Source of the DNA: Primula veris
Lineage: Eukaryota > Streptophyta > Magnoliopsida > Ericales > Primulaceae
Direction: 5' to 3'
Length of the DNA: 64,000 nt
Assembly (NCBI GenBank): GCA_963682055.1
Contig: OY821751.1
Span: 11,346,001 to 11,410,000, forward strand
Below, piece after piece: positions 48,108 to 59,592 of this stretch. Numbering within the stretch: the first letter of the stretch is position 1; each line of letters starts with the position of its first letter. The position numbers and the translations under genes were made by a program. The notes beneath the pieces are model-generated. The model was not told the DNA's origin. It did no database searches and saw nothing but the letters and a program-made list of their open reading frames with translations.

Positions 48108-49425
48108 GCCCCCTTTCAAACATATTATTTTTGAAAAAAACCACATGTAACTGTCATTAATAAAACACACTTGTCCTAACACTTTTGAACCAACAAGTTT
48201 GACCGAGACCATTGACCCGTATTCGGCGTTAACTGTTGGACACCGATGTTGACTGGACGCTGACCAAAAATTAAAAATTAAAAAAAAAACAAGATTTTTT
48301 TTTAAAGAAATCAGAAAAATTATTTTATTTTTGAAACCGAACATAGTTATATTGCTAATTATTAAGTCTATAAATTGTCTAATACTGTATTAATTCCTAA
48401 ATGTAGGCTACTCCAGTTATTAATTAAAAAAATCTTCATTATTGCTATATCGCCCATTTAATAATTAGGAAAACACAAGTGCGGAAGTTCCCTAAAGCTA
48501 GTTTTACAAGAGAGTTGTTTGAGAGGGGCCAACTTTTATTTCACCTAATGATCAATAGAATCAAGTGGCTAATCAGTAATTAAGGTCGGAAGGCGACGGC
48601 CGTGAGAAGGTTAGAACATGTGTAGTGAATATAACATTCCTAGATTTCAAATACTTCAAGTTGTGGGCATGTTTTTCTCTTATAATTTTTTATAACCATT
48701 CTAATATATGGATTCCTTTTACGTAAGTATATGATCTTTTAATCCTCTTTGATTTTATTTCTTCATTATATACCGATGTCTGTACTAGATGTCGTCTAAT
48801 TTGTACTGTTTTTACTCATCGATTTTTGTTAATCCGCTTTTATAAAGTCATCACTCATGAATAAAAAAATTACGTGAAGGATTCTTCGTCTTCACTGGAA
48901 AAATCTGAATTTTGAGGGAAAATATTTCCATTTATCGAGTTCAAGAATTACACGGTATGTCAAGCGACTTTGAATAATAAATAAGACTTCCTAGATTCCG
49001 GACCTAAGTAAACTGTGATGAAGGTCTCACTTGCACATAATACTTTGGCACAATTGTTACTTAAACCATACATGACGAATATAAATTAAGGTTATAAAAC
49101 ATATTCCACCCATCGTTCAGTCGGTTAAATCACCAATTGAACCGTTAATGAACATAAAAGCATTAGGCCAATTCAAGGACTGGTTTAGATCTGATAACAA
49201 TATTAGTATGCCGTGCTTTTACTATATATCCAAAGATTTGATGAGATATCACGAGGCCCGTGTACCATTCTTATTATCTTAACCCTAATATCAAAATATT
49301 AATTTGTTCGGATGTAGCGGCGCCGCAACATGGAAAAGAAGGTAGTCCTTTTTTAACCCTTGACCTAGATGACACATCACTATAATTATAGAATTACATT
49401 GCAATCTTTTTCCTCACACAGCACA
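48108..49425 (+). repeat. 5' module of an F-box/FBD unit, copy 3, without a gene body
   Basis: Collinear with 16247-17905 from about the middle onward. Shared blocks include accattgacccgtattcggc near 48210, gattcttcgtcttcactgga near 48880 and gatgtagcggcgccgcaaca at 49311. It begins directly at the Tat-like LTR end and stops at about 49425, just past the degraded TATA region. The gene body is absent and a minisatellite follows. Confidence 0.8.
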
Positions 49426-49480
49426 CTTTGGGAACACTATGTAAAACATGTTTTCCAACAGATACCGGCTAATCCGTTAG

Positions 49481-49880
49481 GTTTAAGGGATTTGACCTCT
49501 TTTACGGTTGACTTGGAGAATGAAAAAGGTTTATGGGTATTTCTCTGAGTTTGTGGATTTGACCTCTATTATTGTTTTACTTTGGAAACGAACAAGGTTT
49601 ATGACTAATTTTACGAGTTTAAGGGATTTGATATGTATTATAGTTTTACTATGGTAACGAACAAGGTTTATACCTACTTTACTCTGAGTGTAAGGAATTT
49701 AATCTCTATTATAGTTTTACTTTGAGAACAAACAAGGTTTATGGCTAATGCTTCGAGTTTGAAAGGATTTGATCTTAATTGTGATTTTACTTTCACGACA
49801 AACATGGATTATAGCTAACCTTCCAGTTTGAAGAAATTTGATCTCAATTGTGGTTTTACGTTGAGGTTGACCAGTTTCTC
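49481..49880. repeat. Six-unit tandem repeat, about 69 bp per unit
   Basis: Units start at 49481, 49549, 49617, 49688, 49757 and 49827, each with gtttaagggatttgacctc-like sequence and an internal acgaacaaggtttatg-like block. Units are 68-71 bp and moderately diverged. Stops in all frames argue against a repeat protein. Confidence 0.85.
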
Positions 49881-49954
49881 ACCTTGTTGAGAACTTTTGT
49901 TGGTGTATAAAAAGTAAGAGAATTTTCAAAGAATTTTTAAGGTTTTTATCCCAT

Positions 49955-52470
49955 GTACTTGAACGTATACCCTTATCATTTGATTACTTGTACTAATATT
50001 TGTACCGTTTAGTACCCAAGACTTACACGTTATCACTGTTTTGGTACCATTTCCGTTAATTTATAGATGGAAAGATGACGTGTCAATGACATCATCAAAG
50101 CCACATCATCAATTTTTGTGATTTTACAATGTTAACCCCTTTAATGAAAAAGAAATTACACATATACCAATTTATATCTAAACATATAATAATATTTATT
50201 TACTAAAGTTTTATATAATCAATTAAAACATATGGAAATACACTTTTCCTTAAATAAACAAAAAACATGTAAGAATTATAAGTTAAAATTTACTCCTTTT
50301 AAAATTTTAAAAACAACCTAAAAAAAAAAACCTAAACTAATTCCGCCACCAGCACTAGCCTCCACCACCTCCGGCACATGCCCCACAATACCACCACAAC
50401 ACCATCACCACTAGATGCATACATACATATCCATATATCCTCCCCTATATATATATATATATATATAAACCTTCTTATGAAGCCGGCAAAGTTATTTGCC
50501 AAAATACCCTTGATTTTTAGAGAATTACAAAAATACTAATTACTTTATTGATCTGAATATAAGAATAACTGCTCACAAAATTCAAATTTAACTTTTATGT
50601 TAATTTACATCCCAGACCCACGAGTTATATTATAAAAAATAAAATTAATTTTCATTTTCCTTTAATCTCTCTCTTCATGTCGTAGTAATGTTAGAATGAT
50701 ATACTAAAAGACATGATATATTATCGGTTTTATTATTTATTTATTAACAATGAATGATTTATTTGAGAATAGTTTTGAGCAATTGTGTACATATTATTTA
50801 TATATACATGTGTCTTTATTTTGTATAGTAATTGATTTGGTGTGTTGAGTACGTCTTACACACGGACGATCAAATCATTGGTTGTTATAGAATATATATT
50901 TTATCGTTCACAACTTTAAATGGAGTGGACAACCATCATTATAGTTGTAGCACGGAGTTTTAGTAGATCTGTCTTGACTAAAGGGAACGGTTGAGTTCCG
51001 ACTTTTTATGCTAGTATACTTAGAGTATATTGAACATGACAAATTGTTATTATTTTATGGTACTGACAAGAATAAAATAATTATACCTAAGGAATTATTA
51101 TGATTACTTATACTTTTAATCCCTAAATTATTTTCCACACACATATTTATAATATATACTACCTTGATTTGCAATTGATGAGATTTGTTGTGGTCAACAA
51201 ACCCGTACGTTAGGTAGTAATATTATTTATATGGTGTGTGTCTATAGTCAAATGAATTCATGTCCCTTAACAAGGATTTATGATATCCCCTCGAGAATCT
51301 TATAAGTTTTGTTTTTGTCAAATCTTGCAAGTGGATTTTATATCCGACACAACAAATAAGTTAAGTGGTAAGGTTGATGAAATGATATGCCGAGAATAAT
51401 AATTGTCAGCAATTTATTTACTTAGTGGATATCTGTAATCTTAATGTGAGGAGAAAATTAAGAATTTAATAATGTGCTCTCAAATATTATTTAAGAAGGA
51501 AGTAGAGTGCAATTATATTGTTTAGTCGAAATGAATATAATTTACCGATAGGATATCCTAAGATTGGTAAATTACTAATTAGGAAATATTATATTATTAT
51601 TGTTAATAAGATTATATAATATTTATTAATTAAGTACTAATCTAAGTAGGGTTAGAATTCTAGATAAGATAAAAGTCTATTTCTTCTTGTGTACTAGGTC
51701 CCTGTTGTAGCCTACATATACCGCTCTTATGCTAAGGAAAAATACACAATCTCATAACCAGATTAAAATTAAAATTTCCTTGTAATATGAGAGTCCACCT
51801 CTTTAAAAGCAAGACGTATAATAGGAATACAACAGAAGATCAAGTGTGATCTATCTTTACCCGTGAGGTATATCTGTATCGTTTTTATAAAATCCATATA
51901 CACTATAATCAGGATCCAATACCAGTTTTCTGCTGTAAAATCAAACGTGTTTTCAAAAAAAAAAAACCATCATTATCAATAACTCCTTCAACATATCTAC
52001 CTACGCTGTGAGACATTCTATTCAATAATTATTTTATTTACAAATATTTATTTTGTTTTAGATTTGGTGGTAATGTATTTATATTGTTTGGTTAAAGATT
52101 TACATCATATTTTATTTGACATGCATCGCGTGGCGTAGTTCGCTAGTATATATATACACACCACCACCCAGCCTCCGATAGATATATACATATACGTATG
52201 CATACATAGTAATTGCTTTTTTTTTTTTATTGCAAATTAGTTTTAGATTTTTTTAATGTTTTTTTTTTAATTTAGTGATAATTACAGACGGAAATGACCA
52301 AATTACCCTCATGTTAACAGAAGTGCGTCACATGACAGTCACATGCTCACTTTTCCATCCATGATTTAACGGAGAGGGTACAAAACAGTGATAAAGTGTA
52401 AGTCTAAGGTACTAAAAGGTACAAATGTTAGTACATGTTATCAAATGAAAATGGTGTGCAAGTACAGGTG
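49955..52470. mobile_element. 2.5-kb element with long terminal inverted repeats (Mutator-like)
   Basis: About 180 bp at 49960-50130 is the inverted copy of 52280-52465. For example acttacacgttatcactgtt pairs with the complement of aacagtgataaagtgtaagt. The interior has no transposase or recognised gene. It holds an (AT)n run at 50446-50467 and AT-rich sequence. The target duplication was not identified. Superfamily is inferred from TIR length. Confidence 0.65.
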
Positions 52471-52479
52471 GAAAAAACA

Positions 52480-53449
52480 TTAAAAAAACCCAATTTTCTA
52501 ATATACATATAAGTAGATGTTCTTTTCATCAATATGACCCAAATACGTAAGAAACTATATTTGAACTTTTTAGTGACATGTGGAATAAATTTTCTTGATG
52601 CATTTTGGCGAAAATTAAAGAAAAAATTGAAACTAAATAAAATTAGACTCCAAATATGTTTTATCCGAATTTACACACCAAACGTACAATGTCTGAGCGA
52701 TTTCTAGTATTGGAGTTATAAAGTTGTTCCCGTATTACAACTTTTAATGCAAAAAACAAACAAACAAACTTGTATAACTTTTATGATTATTAAGTTTATT
52801 AATGAAAATGGAATTCGCATTGATCATGAGCTATAAGGACAGATATAAGGATAGGGGTTATGCGGTGAAAAGTAACACGTAATGAGCTCATTATCTAAAC
52901 TCAGGTTGGTCGGGTTTAAGTTTTAGTTTTCCTATTTTTTACTCTTAATGTATGCATAGTGCCTTAATAGTATCTGTTTGTTTTTGGTTAGTTATAAGAC
53001 TTTCTGTTGTAGCTTATCGTTCCGATAGCCTTGGGTATTATGGTTTTTTTTTCCATATGTTCTGCTACTGTTATGCTTCAATAAAGGTCCTGTTGTTGGA
53101 TTTTTTTTTTCAAATGAAAATAGAATAGTTATATTAAGCCACTGACATATACTGCAGCTATTACTTCTTACTAAGCTTTTAATGCTTTCTTAACAAAAAG
53201 GAAAAACTATGATAAATGGTTTCAAAAAGGAAAATGATGTAAGATTCTAGATGATATAGAAATCACAAATTAGATATTTGATTATGGATGTTTATATTTA
53301 CGCGGGTCCACAATTTACGAAGACACACAAACACATTCACGTATATAGTCTCAGATTGGGTAGCCAACCTTCCTATCAAACTTTAACATTGCTTCTGTTG
53401 AAGTTTCCATGGGCAGCAAATTGTCTTTGGAAAATTGATATTTATGAAG
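52480..53449. other. Intergenic sequence, nothing recognised
   Basis: AT-rich, without repeats shared with the rest of the window that I could see and without a convincing reading frame. Confidence 0.3.
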
Positions 53450-53454
53450 TTATT

Positions 53455-54389
53455 TGTTAGGTCCTAAATCCGAGATTTTAGTGACATATTGTTTGTCATC
53501 ATATTGGAAAATATAGTTTTATATATTCATAATAAACTCAATATACAGACATCTATTGTGTAACGATTAAGTTCAAGTTGTGCATTCAATTGGAATCTCA
53601 GTTGCAACTGACTATGCTGGACATATTCTGTAATATTCGGTCAAATATATTCTAGAAGAATCAAAACGTGTTGAACAAGTTTAGATGATTTGAAGCCATC
53701 TCTGAATGATATAAAGAATATATTTAATATCTTTTCTTATTTGAATAGAAGATTTAAAATGAAGACTCCTTATCAAGTAATGAAATATAAAAAAGGAAAG
53801 ATCATTTGGAGATATCTTAAAGACAATTAAATTAAAGATCTTTATAATTTCGAATTAAACAAGATCTAATTTGTTAGAAAACAAAGACTAATTAATTAGA
53901 AGATATATATTTGAAGATCTCCAAGTCGGGCAAAAAAATAAGATAAAGGAAATATTTTCCTTAATGATCAAGTTAGGATATTTTGTAAATGTTATATATA
54001 AAGTCTATTAGCCTTTAATATTTTGTGTGTTGAATACAATGTAGATATACTGATATTATAGATCAACAACACCCGTTGTACATGAGAGAGAAACAAACTT
54101 AAAAAGATCGTGGTGGGATGCCATTAGAAATCGATAGTTGTGAGTTAGAGATGGTAAGATAGACATATACGTGAGTGAGTCATGTTATTGTAAGTCTCGA
54201 CACTTATTATTGTTCCTTTCAATATCAATAAATACTGAGTGAGGGCTCCGGAGATGTAGATAAGGTGATCATGTCGAACTCCGTTTAAAAACGTCTCATG
54301 TTCAATGTTTTTTATTAACTTCGTTATATTCGTCAGTTGCAACTGAAAATACGTAACTGTACTCGGAAATTCGGAAATATGTCTTTTCA
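53455..54389 (+). mobile_element. Solo copia LTR, 935 bp, with target duplication
   Basis: Starts TGTTAGGTCC and ends GTCTTTTCA. TTATT lies directly outside both ends (53450-53454 and 54390-54394). It aligns with the minus-strand LTR at 39228-40046 (ATATTCGGTCAAATATATTC in both). It is an older, single-LTR relative of that copia family. Confidence 0.85.
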
Positions 54390-54448
54390 TTATTATTTTG
54401 GGGTCAGTAATCACAATCACTAAAAGTGAATCTGAACATTGCTATATA

Positions 54449-54641
54449 CACTACAAAAAAATACTCAAATAGCGACGGGATTAGTGACGGTATTATTTGT
54501 TACGAGCTTATTAGCGACGGTTTTTGTGACGGCTTTGTGACAGTTTAGTCAATTTGCGACAGATTTGTGACAACTTTTTAAATTAGCGACAGGCTTGTGA
54601 CAGCTTTTGACTCTCACTAAATCAAACATTATTTTGTAGTG
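54449..54641. mobile_element. Miniature CACTA element, 193 bp
   Basis: Starts CACTACAAAAAAATA and ends with the inverted TTTTGTAGTG. ATA stands on both sides (54446-54448 and 54642-54644), a 3-bp target duplication. Short subterminal words of the type gcgacgg and gtgacag recur inside. No coding capacity. Confidence 0.9.
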
Positions 54642-54644
54642 ATA

Positions 54645-55190
54645 ACTGGTAGTGTATGGTGTTTCCGGAACCTTTAGTCTTTTCTTTTGTTTTTCTCAGC
54701 AATAGTTCTTTACTTCTATATTCTTTGTACAATTACAGTTTATGAGCTTAACGTTTTTGTTTAAAAATTGATCTCTGTTTGATTACTAGCTTAAATACTG
54801 AGCTTTAATGGGTTTTGGCTTTAATATGCTTGTAGCAAAAGAGTGATGAACTTTGCTTTTTCTGAACCTGAATATACCATCTTATTTGCTTAAGGGCGGA
54901 ACAGTTACACAAGCGTATAGTTGAAGGAAACAAGGTTGAACTGAGGTCCTGACATTAGTTTAGTTTGAATAACTGCAAGTTAATCAGAGATAGAAATGCG
55001 ATACAAATGTACGCTACAACAAAGAGTACACTTGTTTGGAAATACAAATGCAAAGGCATACATGACACATGCACCCCCCCGTCAACAGACTAATCTTATT
55101 AAAGATTCTGAATATCATTCACTATTCTTGGTGAGTTCGGACTAACCAATAAGTTGCTGATCAATTAAACCCGGGCTTCAATTTCAATCT
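54645..55190. other. Flank of the chromovirus insertion, nothing recognised
   Basis: AT-rich sequence with no gene. aatct at 55186-55190, next to the LTR start, is the left half of the expected 5-bp target duplication. The right half lies beyond the window. Confidence 0.35.
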
Positions 55191-57004
55191 TGTAACATCC
55201 CGTATTTTTATAAATGATTTTATTTATGATTTAATTTATCCAAAAATGTTTTATACAAATTTTACCAAAAACCGGTCACTCGACTAATTTTTAGCCAAAA
55301 AACCGAAACTCTTCCAAAAAACTTTATTTTAAAAACATGTTACTAATTTTATAAATAAAAAGAACCCAATAGATTTGTTTCTAAAGATTTGTTATTTTTG
55401 AGTAGTAAAATAATATTTTTGGATCATGAGTTAACTTTTAAAACTTTGGTTACCAAATAGTTCGTTTCCACAAACTCTCTCAAAACAGTTTGTACATCTT
55501 CAATTCAGCCCACTTTCAAAGTAGAAAAACCAAAAACAAGAGAGAAAATAGAGATTCCAAAGCTTAGGAAGAAGAAGAAGAAAGCACGTTAGCGGATTCT
55601 TACCGGAAGCATCTCCTCTACGCGCTAAGTTAACGGGGGTTATGCATTGCGACTAGACGAGGGTGTATATTAGGGTTAGGTCTTGCGTTTATTTTAAATT
55701 GGAGGGTTTTTGCCTTTTATCTCAATTATCTTCTTAAATTGTTAATTGTGTTTTATTTGTCATAACTTTAATTCACTTATTTGAATTGTAGAAGTTGAGA
55801 AATTAGACTTATTAATTTCGAATTAATGAGATTATGGATGGGTTTACGTGTTTTATGAGTTGATTATGTGATCTTATAGTTGTTGATGAAATTGGGTAAA
55901 TTTATGTTGAATAAAGATGAATTGTAGTTTATGCATACAAGATGTTTGTTAAAATGCCTGAATGAGATTTATGTTGTTAGACTTGTTTGGATAGTTGTGA
56001 ATCTAGCACCTATACTTATGAGTTTTGTTGAATTACGTTAAAGTGACATATGAGAATGTGATAATTGAATAGTTTAATATTATTGGCCGATGCCTTGTGA
56101 TTTATTTATTTGTTAGCAATGGTCTATGTCTCTTCTTATACCGCGGACATAAGACGGCCAAGGGGTATAGGGAATGACTCGTCTTACGGACTGGGGCGAG
56201 TGGCGTGAAGAGGTCTTAGTGTGCACTTTTATTATTTATTTGTTAGCAATGGTCTATGTCTCTTCCTATACCGGGGACATAAGACGGCCGAGGGGTATAG
56301 GGAATGACTCGTCGTACGGACTGGGACGAGTGGCGTGAAGAGGTCCAAGTGCGCACTTTAAATCTTATTTTTGTTAGCAAAGGTCTATGTCTCTTCCTAT
56401 ACCGGAGACATAAGACGGCCGAGGGGTATAGGGAATGACCTACCTTACGGACTGGGGTAGGTGGCGTGAGAGGTCCATGTTTGCTATAGATGTGTGTTGA
56501 CGTTATTTAATTTATTTCGTTGAACGATGTTATTTTATTTCTTTTTATATGTTGTTATTGTAGTTGTTGTTGTGAGTTCTTGCATTTATGGGATGGAGTG
56601 ACGGTATCTTGGTGGTGCCGTCCCGTCTATGTATGTGCGTGGGACTCACCGTTACAGTTTTGTCTTTCAGGTACGACTTAGGTTGGCACATTCGGATAGG
56701 AGAATTAGCAATGTATCGCATGGGCTCGAGGCTTCTTTCAGTTGCTTTCTTTTCACTTAGACTAGTTTTTGAGGTTGTAGCCTACAAGCAAATTACTTTC
56801 GTTTGTTATCTTTTATAAATCTTTTCAAATCTTTTGGTCTTGTAGCCGCGCTTGGCAAACATTTTTATTTAATGATTTAATTGTTCTTTTAGCTCGCAAG
56901 TCTTTTTCTTTTAAAAGTAAATTTTGTACCACCAGGTTCTTTTTCTTTTTGTTTCAAAAGGTCACGCCTTGATGTTCGCATTTTGCGGATTTTGGGGTGT
57001 GACA
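55191..57004 (+). repeat. 5' LTR of the chromovirus, 1814 bp
   Basis: Starts TGTAACATCCCGTATTTT and ends GGGGTGTGACA. It contains three 130-bp tandem units at 56111-56485. The start is repeated at 63495. Confidence 0.92.
56111..56485 (+). repeat. Three tandem 130-bp units within the 5' LTR
   Basis: Units start at 56111, 56241 and 56372 with tgttagcaatggtctatgtc or near it. Each has the pair cttataccgcggacataag / ggggtatagggaatgact. Differences among units are few, so the expansion is recent. Confidence 0.9.
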
Positions 57005-57007
57005 AGT

Positions 57008-57019
57008 TGGTATCAGAGC
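57008..57019 (+). other. Primer binding site of the chromovirus (initiator Met-tRNA type)
   Basis: TGGTATCAGAGC lies 3 bases after the LTR end. It is complementary to the 3' end of initiator Met-tRNA. Confidence 0.92.
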
Positions 57020-58242
57020 TAACCAGATTCTTGTATACTTTGGGACGACGCGAAGATGGGTAACCATTGGACCAAGATCCATCGTATCATTTTCACAAAA
57101 CTTTTTCCAAAAACTCAAACTTTTTCTAAAACGGGGGATTGCATTTAGCTTAAGACATGTAGCTAGAATTTAGTAGTAGTTGATGAAAGGAAAGTCCATA
57201 TGTGAGGTAAGTTGGGGACAATGAAGATGCTCATTGATCCCGGCTCGCCAAACTAGTGGGTGGACCCCTCGTCGGTATGTGTGAAGGAATACCTTAGCGA
57301 TGTGGAGTTCTAGAGTATGCGAGGACGCTCGGTTGCTTTAGGATAATGTATCGTGATGGGTTATCCCTCGCACTTTTGTGTTTTTTGCATGTGTGTGAAG
57401 ATTGATATAGTGTGTATGAGGTATAAGTTTGCATGTCAAGTAGTAGCGAACTATTAGAGTGCGAGAATTGTGAAGTTGATGGTTTTATGTAGTGTGTTTT
57501 CAAATTATTAACTTGTGTGGTAATGAACATTTTATGCGAATGGATGTTGATATGTTGTGGACTAAATGATGTAGTTGTGTGATATGTTCCATGTAAGGAA
57601 TTTACAAGTGTTGAGGAATTTTGCGTTTTTGTATCGTTAATTTTCTACAGAAAAACAATTGGTCGTTTTATTTTTTAGTAGTATTTCGATCGGTCGTATT
57701 TTTCAGACCTCTCAGGTCAGATTTTGACCAAAACACCGGTAGTCTTTTTCAGACCTCTCGGGTAATATTTAGACCAAAACGATTGGTCGTATTCCCTAAT
57801 TCGATCGGTCGTATTTTTCTGACCTCTCGGGTAATATTTGGACCAAAACGATCGGTCGTTTTGTCCAAAACGATCGGTCGTTTTCTGGCAAATTTTACGA
57901 TTTTCTCGCTATACTTTAAACGCTCGTAAATCCTTCGTTTTTACTCCGAATTTGATTCCGCTTGAAGCGTTGGCTTTGTATTTCAGTACTCTATAATTTT
58001 GAACCTTAGAAATCTTGATAAATGATTATCATGCAAAACGAGCTTTTATCATGTTTTACATGTTTTGTGATTATCACGTAATGTGCGGAACGTTTTATTG
58101 TATGATTAACGGAATTTGAAATTTTTGGTGGGACCTAGATTTTGTCAAGTATTAGGAGTCAAGACGAATAAGTATAGTAGTCATGTATGAGTAGTAATGT
58201 CAAGTGAGACAACTAAAGTGTCGGTTTAACCTGTTTGTAGTC
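57020..58242 (+). other. Chromovirus leader with palindromic iterated motif
   Basis: Untranslated region between primer site and gag. At 57655-57890 cgatcggtcgtatttt-type words recur about six times and cagacctctcgggtaatatt-type words three times. Some joins form near-palindromes such as aaaacgatcggtcgtttt. No gene is supported. Confidence 0.6.
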
Positions 58243-59592
58243 ATGGCTATTACCACGAGAACTGGTGGACGAGGAACAGCTACACGCAGAGGCGCACCAC
58301 CATCAAGCGGTGTGGCTACCCGAGGTGGGGCAAATGGAAGAGGAAGAAGAGCTCCAAGAGGGTGGGGAGTAACTAGAGGGAGAAGGGCTGCTAGGGGTCA
58401 TGGGGGAAGAGGTAACACTAGGGCCCCACCACCTGAGCAACCCGATGTAGAGGAAGAGGCTAAGAATGTATATAAGGAGGTGAATGAGGAAGAAGAGGAG
58501 ACATATGCACATGAACTGGAATCGATAAACGCTAACCAATTGATGACCGACCTTCAGAAGGTGGTGCAAATGATGGTGAAGAATGCACAAGCTGGAAGTT
58601 CAAGTAACAATGGATTGCTTAACTTCACCCGATTGGGGGCTCCGACTTTCGATGGGATAGGTGAACCATCCATAGCTGAGGGATGGGTGAACAAAATGGA
58701 GAAATACTTATCGGCAGCGGGGATAGTAGATGGGGAACAACAAGTGAATATGGCTTAGTTTCACCTAAAAGGTGAAGCACGGAAGTGGTGGTTAGGGATC
58801 GTGGATACTTACGACTTAACCAACATCGACTGGAACGAGTTCATTGAATTTTTTAATCGACAGTTTCTTCCCGATTCTTATAAGGATGAAATGAGGAGGC
58901 GGTTCGATGAACTATATCAAGGAGGTATGACTGTTTAAGCATAACAACTAAAGTTTACCTCACTCTCGAGGTATGCCCCAGACTCGGTTCTAGGGGGTGC
59001 AGAAAAATGTAAGAGATTTATGAACGGGCTAAACTCGACCATCTCATTGCAATTGGCATCGGCCCGCCATGTCAACTATAATGAGTTGGTAAAATTGGCT
59101 CAAGCTGTGGAAGGAGCTCTACTCCATAGGAAGAGAATCTTGGAGAAGTCGAAAACCGGAAATGCTCCGAGGGAAGAGAAGAAACGGACTTGGGATATGG
59201 CGAATAATTTGCGTTTTCCACAACAGGGCTGAGGAGAGAGGGGTTTTAATCCACTACCAACAAACACCGTGATGAGGAGAGCGTTTTTCCATTGTGGAGA
59301 TGCGAATCATCCACAATTCGAATGCCCTAGAATCCAATGTAGGACATGCAACCGATTTGGACATACGACAAGGGTTTGTCCCGGGGGACAGGGCAGAATC
59401 GACACCAACCGGCCTTTTAACCAACCTAGGTTGCCACCACCATCACCAAGAGGACCGGAATTTGTGCCACAACACCAATTACCTGGGAAAGGGGGAGGGT
59501 TTCGAGGTAACCACCAAGGAGGGGGAAACCATGGGAACTACAGAGGAGGCCATCAAGGCATGGGGAACTGATGAAATAATGGAGGAAATTGA
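58243..59592 (+). pseudogene. Chromovirus gag with in-frame stops
   Basis: ATG at 58243 (MAITTRTGGRGTATRRGAPP) opens an Arg/Gly-rich N-terminus, followed by the retrotransposon gag domain (FTRLGAPTFDGIGEPSIAEG, LKGEARKWWLGIVDTYDL, IDWNEFIEFFNRQFLPDSYK). A CCHC zinc knuckle (CRTCNRFGHTTRVC) is at 59338-59379, and a Gly-rich tail precedes protease. One frame runs through, broken by TAG 58756, TAA 58936 and 58942, TGA 59230, 59569, 59572 and 59590. Gag would assemble particles and bind RNA; this copy cannot make a full protein. Confidence 0.88.

Noticed and set aside
50690..51960. TGTTAGAATG at 50689 as a possible LTR start inside the 2.5-kb element
   Set aside because: No matching CA end with a target duplication or second copy in the window was found, so it was left unassigned.
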